A DNA stretch of 64,000 nt from Buchnera aphidicola (Shivaphis celti) (GTDB lineage Bacteria > Pseudomonadota > Gammaproteobacteria > Enterobacterales > Enterobacteriaceae): the NCBI RefSeq assembly GCF_039349365.1, contig NZ_CP134977.1:193202-257201 (forward strand), given 5' to 3'. A program made the translations under genes and the position numbers. Below are positions 61,895 to 64,000 of this stretch, piece by piece. The notes beneath the pieces were generated by a model. The model was not told where the DNA came from. It saw only the letters and a program-made list of their open reading frames with translations, and made no database searches. Each line of letters begins with the position of its first letter. Position 1 is the first letter of the stretch.

Positions 61895-62615
61895 AAAAAT
61901 TGCCCTAATTATTGGAGCAAGTAAAGGAATTGGATTAGAAATAGCTAAAAAATTATCTTTAAATAATATTTTTGTTATTGGAACAAGCACTAATATTAAA
62001 GGAAAAAAGATCATTCAAGAAAAAATTCAAAATTTAGGATTAGGAATGATTTTAAACTTAAAAAACTTAAAAGATATAAAAATATGTATTCAAAAAATAC
62101 ATAAAAAATTTAAAAAAATTGATATATTAATTAACAATGCTGCTATTAAACATGATAAATTAATTATAAATATGGATTATCATGATTGGTCAAAAGTATT
62201 AAAAATTAATTTAAACTCAATATTTTATATATCAAAATTAATAGTAAAAATTATGCTTCAAAATAGATATGGAAGAATCATAACAATAGGTTCTACAATA
62301 GGTAGTACCGGAAATATTGGTCAAAGTAACTATGCTGCATCCAAATCTGGTTTAATAGGTTTGAATAAAAGTTTAGCATTAGAAGTTGCTAGAAAAGGAA
62401 TTACTGTTAATATCATTTCTCCTGGTTTTATAAAAACCGGAATGACAAAATTGCTTACAGATCGTCAAAAAAAAAAATACAAATCGACAATCCCTATGAA
62501 ACGTTTTGGTAATCCTGAAGAAATTGCATCTATTGCATTATTTTTATCTTCAACAGAAGCATCTTATATTACAGGACAAACAATACATGTTAATGGTGGG
62601 GTATATATGAATTAA
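61875..62615 (+). CDS. fabG: 3-oxoacyl-[acyl-carrier-protein] reductase
   Basis: FabG reduces beta-ketoacyl-ACP with NADPH. The nucleotide loop is IIGASKGIGLEIA, followed by the NNAA motif, the serine region GSTIGSTGNIGQ and YAASK (catalytic Tyr and Lys). The end INVNGG-type motif reads HVNGGVYMN. It has 246 residues, or 244 from the second ATG (61881), which matches E. coli FabG exactly. It overlaps fabD. Confidence 0.95.
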   Translation: MFMKKNKKIALIIGASKGIGLEIAKKLSLNNIFVIGTSTNIKGKKIIQEKIQNLGLGMILNLKNLKDIKICIQKIHKKFKKIDILINNAAIKHDKLIINMDYHDWSKVLKINLNSIFYISKLIVKIMLQNRYGRIITIGSTIGSTGNIGQSNYAASKSGLIGLNKSLALEVARKGITVNIISPGFIKTGMTKLLTDRQKKKYKSTIPMKRFGNPEEIASIALFLSSTEASYITGQTIHVNGGVYMN

Positions 62616-62685
62616 TATTTATATATTATAATATTTATAAATATATTATAATTATATTATTCTTTCTTTTTTTTGTTAAAAAAAT

Positions 62686-62925
62686 ATGAAAAATATAGAA
62701 AAAAAAATAAAAAAAATTATTTCACAAATTACAGAAATAGAATTAAAAAAAATTAACAACACAGATTTTTTAATTAAAGATTTAAATCTTGATTCATTAG
62801 ATATCATTGAAATTACTATGGCGTTAGAAGATATTTTTAAAATAGAAATTTCAGACGAAGAAATTGAACAATTTAAGACAATTAATTCTATTATTGAATA
62901 TATTAAATTAAAAAAAAATAAATAA
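62686..62925 (+). CDS. acpP: Acyl carrier protein
   Basis: AcpP carries growing acyl chains on phosphopantetheine. The attachment serine is in LNLDSLDIIEITMALED. The 79 residues match E. coli (78), but this version has more lysine than usual in its first helix (KKIKKII), which makes it less acidic. It is the donor for LipB too. fabF, next in E. coli, is missing. Confidence 0.96.
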   Translation: MKNIEKKIKKIISQITEIELKKINNTDFLIKDLNLDSLDIIEITMALEDIFKIEISDEEIEQFKTINSIIEYIKLKKNK

Positions 62926-62940
62926 TACATAAGATATAAA

Positions 62941-63579
62941 ATGAATTTTTTAGATAGTAAATTTATTGCAATTGAAGGATTAGATGGATCAGGTAAAACT
63001 CATTCCATAAATATAATAAAAAAAATATTTAACCAATATCAAATTCCGTATATTATTGTTCGTGAACCAGGAAGTACTCCATTATCAGAAAAAATAAGAA
63101 AAATAATTAAAAATGATAATATATATGAAAATATTAATAAAAAAACAATTCTTTTATTAATATACGCAGCACGTATGCAATTAATTGAAAATTTAATTCA
63201 ACCTGCATTAAAAAATAATATTTGGGTAATTGCAGATAGATATGTTTTATCTTCATATGCATATCAGGGAGGGGGTTTTAAAATCCATCAGTCGATTATA
63301 CAACAAATAAACAAAATTGTTGTAAAAAAATTATTACCTCATTTAACAATATATTTAGATGTAATTCCAAAAATTGGATTACAAAGAGTCTTAAGAAGAG
63401 GAAACATAGATGCAATAGAAAAAAATAATTTAAATTTTTTTATTAGAATAAGAAATATGTATTTAAAATACATTAAAAAAAATAAAAATATCATAAAAAT
63501 TAATGCAAATCTGAAAAAAAATATTGTACATGAAAACATTAAAAACACATTAATTAAATGGTTAAAAAAATGTATATAA
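62941..63579 (+). CDS. tmk: Thymidylate kinase
   Basis: Tmk phosphorylates dTMP to dTDP. The P-loop is AIEGLDGSGKTHS, the substrate motif VREPGSTPLSEKIR and the DRY-type motif ADRYVLSSYAYQGGGF. It has 212 residues (E. coli 213). It lies 15 bp after acpP; E. coli has fabF, pabC and mltG in between. Its end overlaps holB by 10 or 22 bases. Confidence 0.96.
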   Translation: MNFLDSKFIAIEGLDGSGKTHSINIIKKIFNQYQIPYIIVREPGSTPLSEKIRKIIKNDNIYENINKKTILLLIYAARMQLIENLIQPALKNNIWVIADRYVLSSYAYQGGGFKIHQSIIQQINKIVVKKLLPHLTIYLDVIPKIGLQRVLRRGNIDAIEKNNLNFFIRIRNMYLKYIKKNKNIIKINANLKKNIVHENIKNTLIKWLKKCI

Positions 63580-64000
63580 AAACATTTTCTTATTTAAATA
63601 AAATATATAAAAAAATAATCATTAATTATCAAAAAAAAAAATTACATCATGCAATTATTGTAGAATCATATTATTTATATGATATTTATTGGTTAATTTA
63701 TTGTATTAGTAAGTGGATTTTATGTCATAATAAATTAAATATTTATGCATGCGAAACATGTACAAGTTGTATTTTAATAAAAAAAAAAAATCATCCTGAC
63801 TTTTATATTTTCCATCCCAACAAATTAGATAAAATATGTGATATTGAAAAACTAAGAAAAATAATTATCAGCATTCAAAATACACCACAACAAAATCAAA
63901 ATAAAATTTTATGGATTCCAAATTATCATACACTAACGTTGTTCAGTATTAATACTCTTTTAAAGATTTTAGAAGAACCTCCAAAAAATACATTTTTTTT
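63570..64000 (+). CDS. holB: DNA polymerase III delta' subunit (5' part)
   Basis: HolB is the delta' clamp-loader subunit. The frame is open to the window edge (143 codons). The four zinc cysteines are present (ILCHN, then ACETCTSC), followed by HPDFYIFHP and LLKILEEPPKNTFF, which match E. coli. The P-loop is degenerate, which is normal for delta'. An in-frame ATG at 63558 is an alternative start; both overlap tmk, which suggests coupling. Confidence 0.9.
   Translation, partial: MYIKTFSYLNKIYKKIIINYQKKKLHHAIIVESYYLYDIYWLIYCISKWILCHNKLNIYACETCTSCILIKKKNHPDFYIFHPNKLDKICDIEKLRKIIISIQNTPQQNQNKILWIPNYHTLTLFSINTLLKILEEPPKNTFF

Noticed and set aside
63570-64000. Degenerate P-loop in holB as a sign of decay
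   Set aside because: The delta' subunit normally lacks a working P-loop; the zinc cysteines and LLKILEEPP are intact.

Overview
The window is 64 kb of a very A+T-rich, gene-dense bacterial chromosome. The genes are short orthologues of Escherichia coli proteins, often within a few residues of the E. coli length, arranged in blocks that keep gammaproteobacterial order with many small deletions. There are no transposons, prophages, CRISPR arrays or restriction systems. Amino-acid synthesis is kept (trpDCBA, leuABCD, aroA, serC, glyA), while repair, regulation and lipid genes are missing from their usual places. This fits Buchnera aphidicola, the primary endosymbiont of aphids. The leuABCD cluster sits in the chromosome rather than on a plasmid. 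From memory of the literature, that points to a lineage such as the gall-forming Eriosomatinae/Pemphiginae or the Chaitophorinae, but the host cannot be fixed from this window alone.

Layout. 1-7.5 kb (+): purB, fabI, rnb, a MarC-family gene, lipB, lipA, ribA. 7.5-12.8 kb (-): yciA (frame broken in A11), a small membrane-protein remnant, then trpD-trpC(F)-trpB-trpA. 13-17.8 kb (+): sohB, rlmN, hisS, glyA. 17.8-21 kb: biotin genes bioD, bioB (-) and bioA (+). 21-26 kb: pgl, mfd (-), gapA (+), fldA (-). 26-32.6 kb (+): ybgI, sucA, sucB, gpmA, pfkA. 32.7-39.9 kb (-): tpiA, rpsA, cmk, aroA, serC, serS. 40-43 kb (+): trxB, infA, aspS. 43-46.1 kb (-): znuB, znuC, pykA. 46.3-51.1 kb (+): zwf, htpX, yoaE, tsaB. 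51.2-57.8 kb (-): leuDCBA then minEDC. 57.9-64 kb: rsmC (+, frame broken in T10), tRNA-Leu and tRNA-Cys (-), tRNA-Ser, rluC, rpmF, fabD, fabG, acpP, tmk and the 5' part of holB (+).

The genes form a host-provisioning metabolism. Glycolysis (pfkA, tpiA, gapA, gpmA, pykA) and the oxidative pentose phosphate entry (zwf, pgl) supply carbon and NADPH. The sucAB half of 2-oxoglutarate dehydrogenase is served by lipoate attachment and synthesis (lipB, lipA). aroA, the trp genes and the leu genes make essential amino acids. Translation, fatty-acid elongation and division-site selection (minCDE) complete the set.

I found no undescribed multi-gene system. The most interesting signals are decay and rescue. 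rsmC and yciA each code for a full-length protein except for exactly one missing base inside a 10- or 11-nt homopolymer, the kind of site where polymerase slippage has been reported to rescue genes in insect endosymbionts. Other notable points are the leu cluster inserted between minE and tsaB, an Mfd without its UvrB-like module, an eroded E3-binding domain in SucB, and the absence of ispG, rne, ihfB, plsX, fabH and fabF from the places E. coli would put them.
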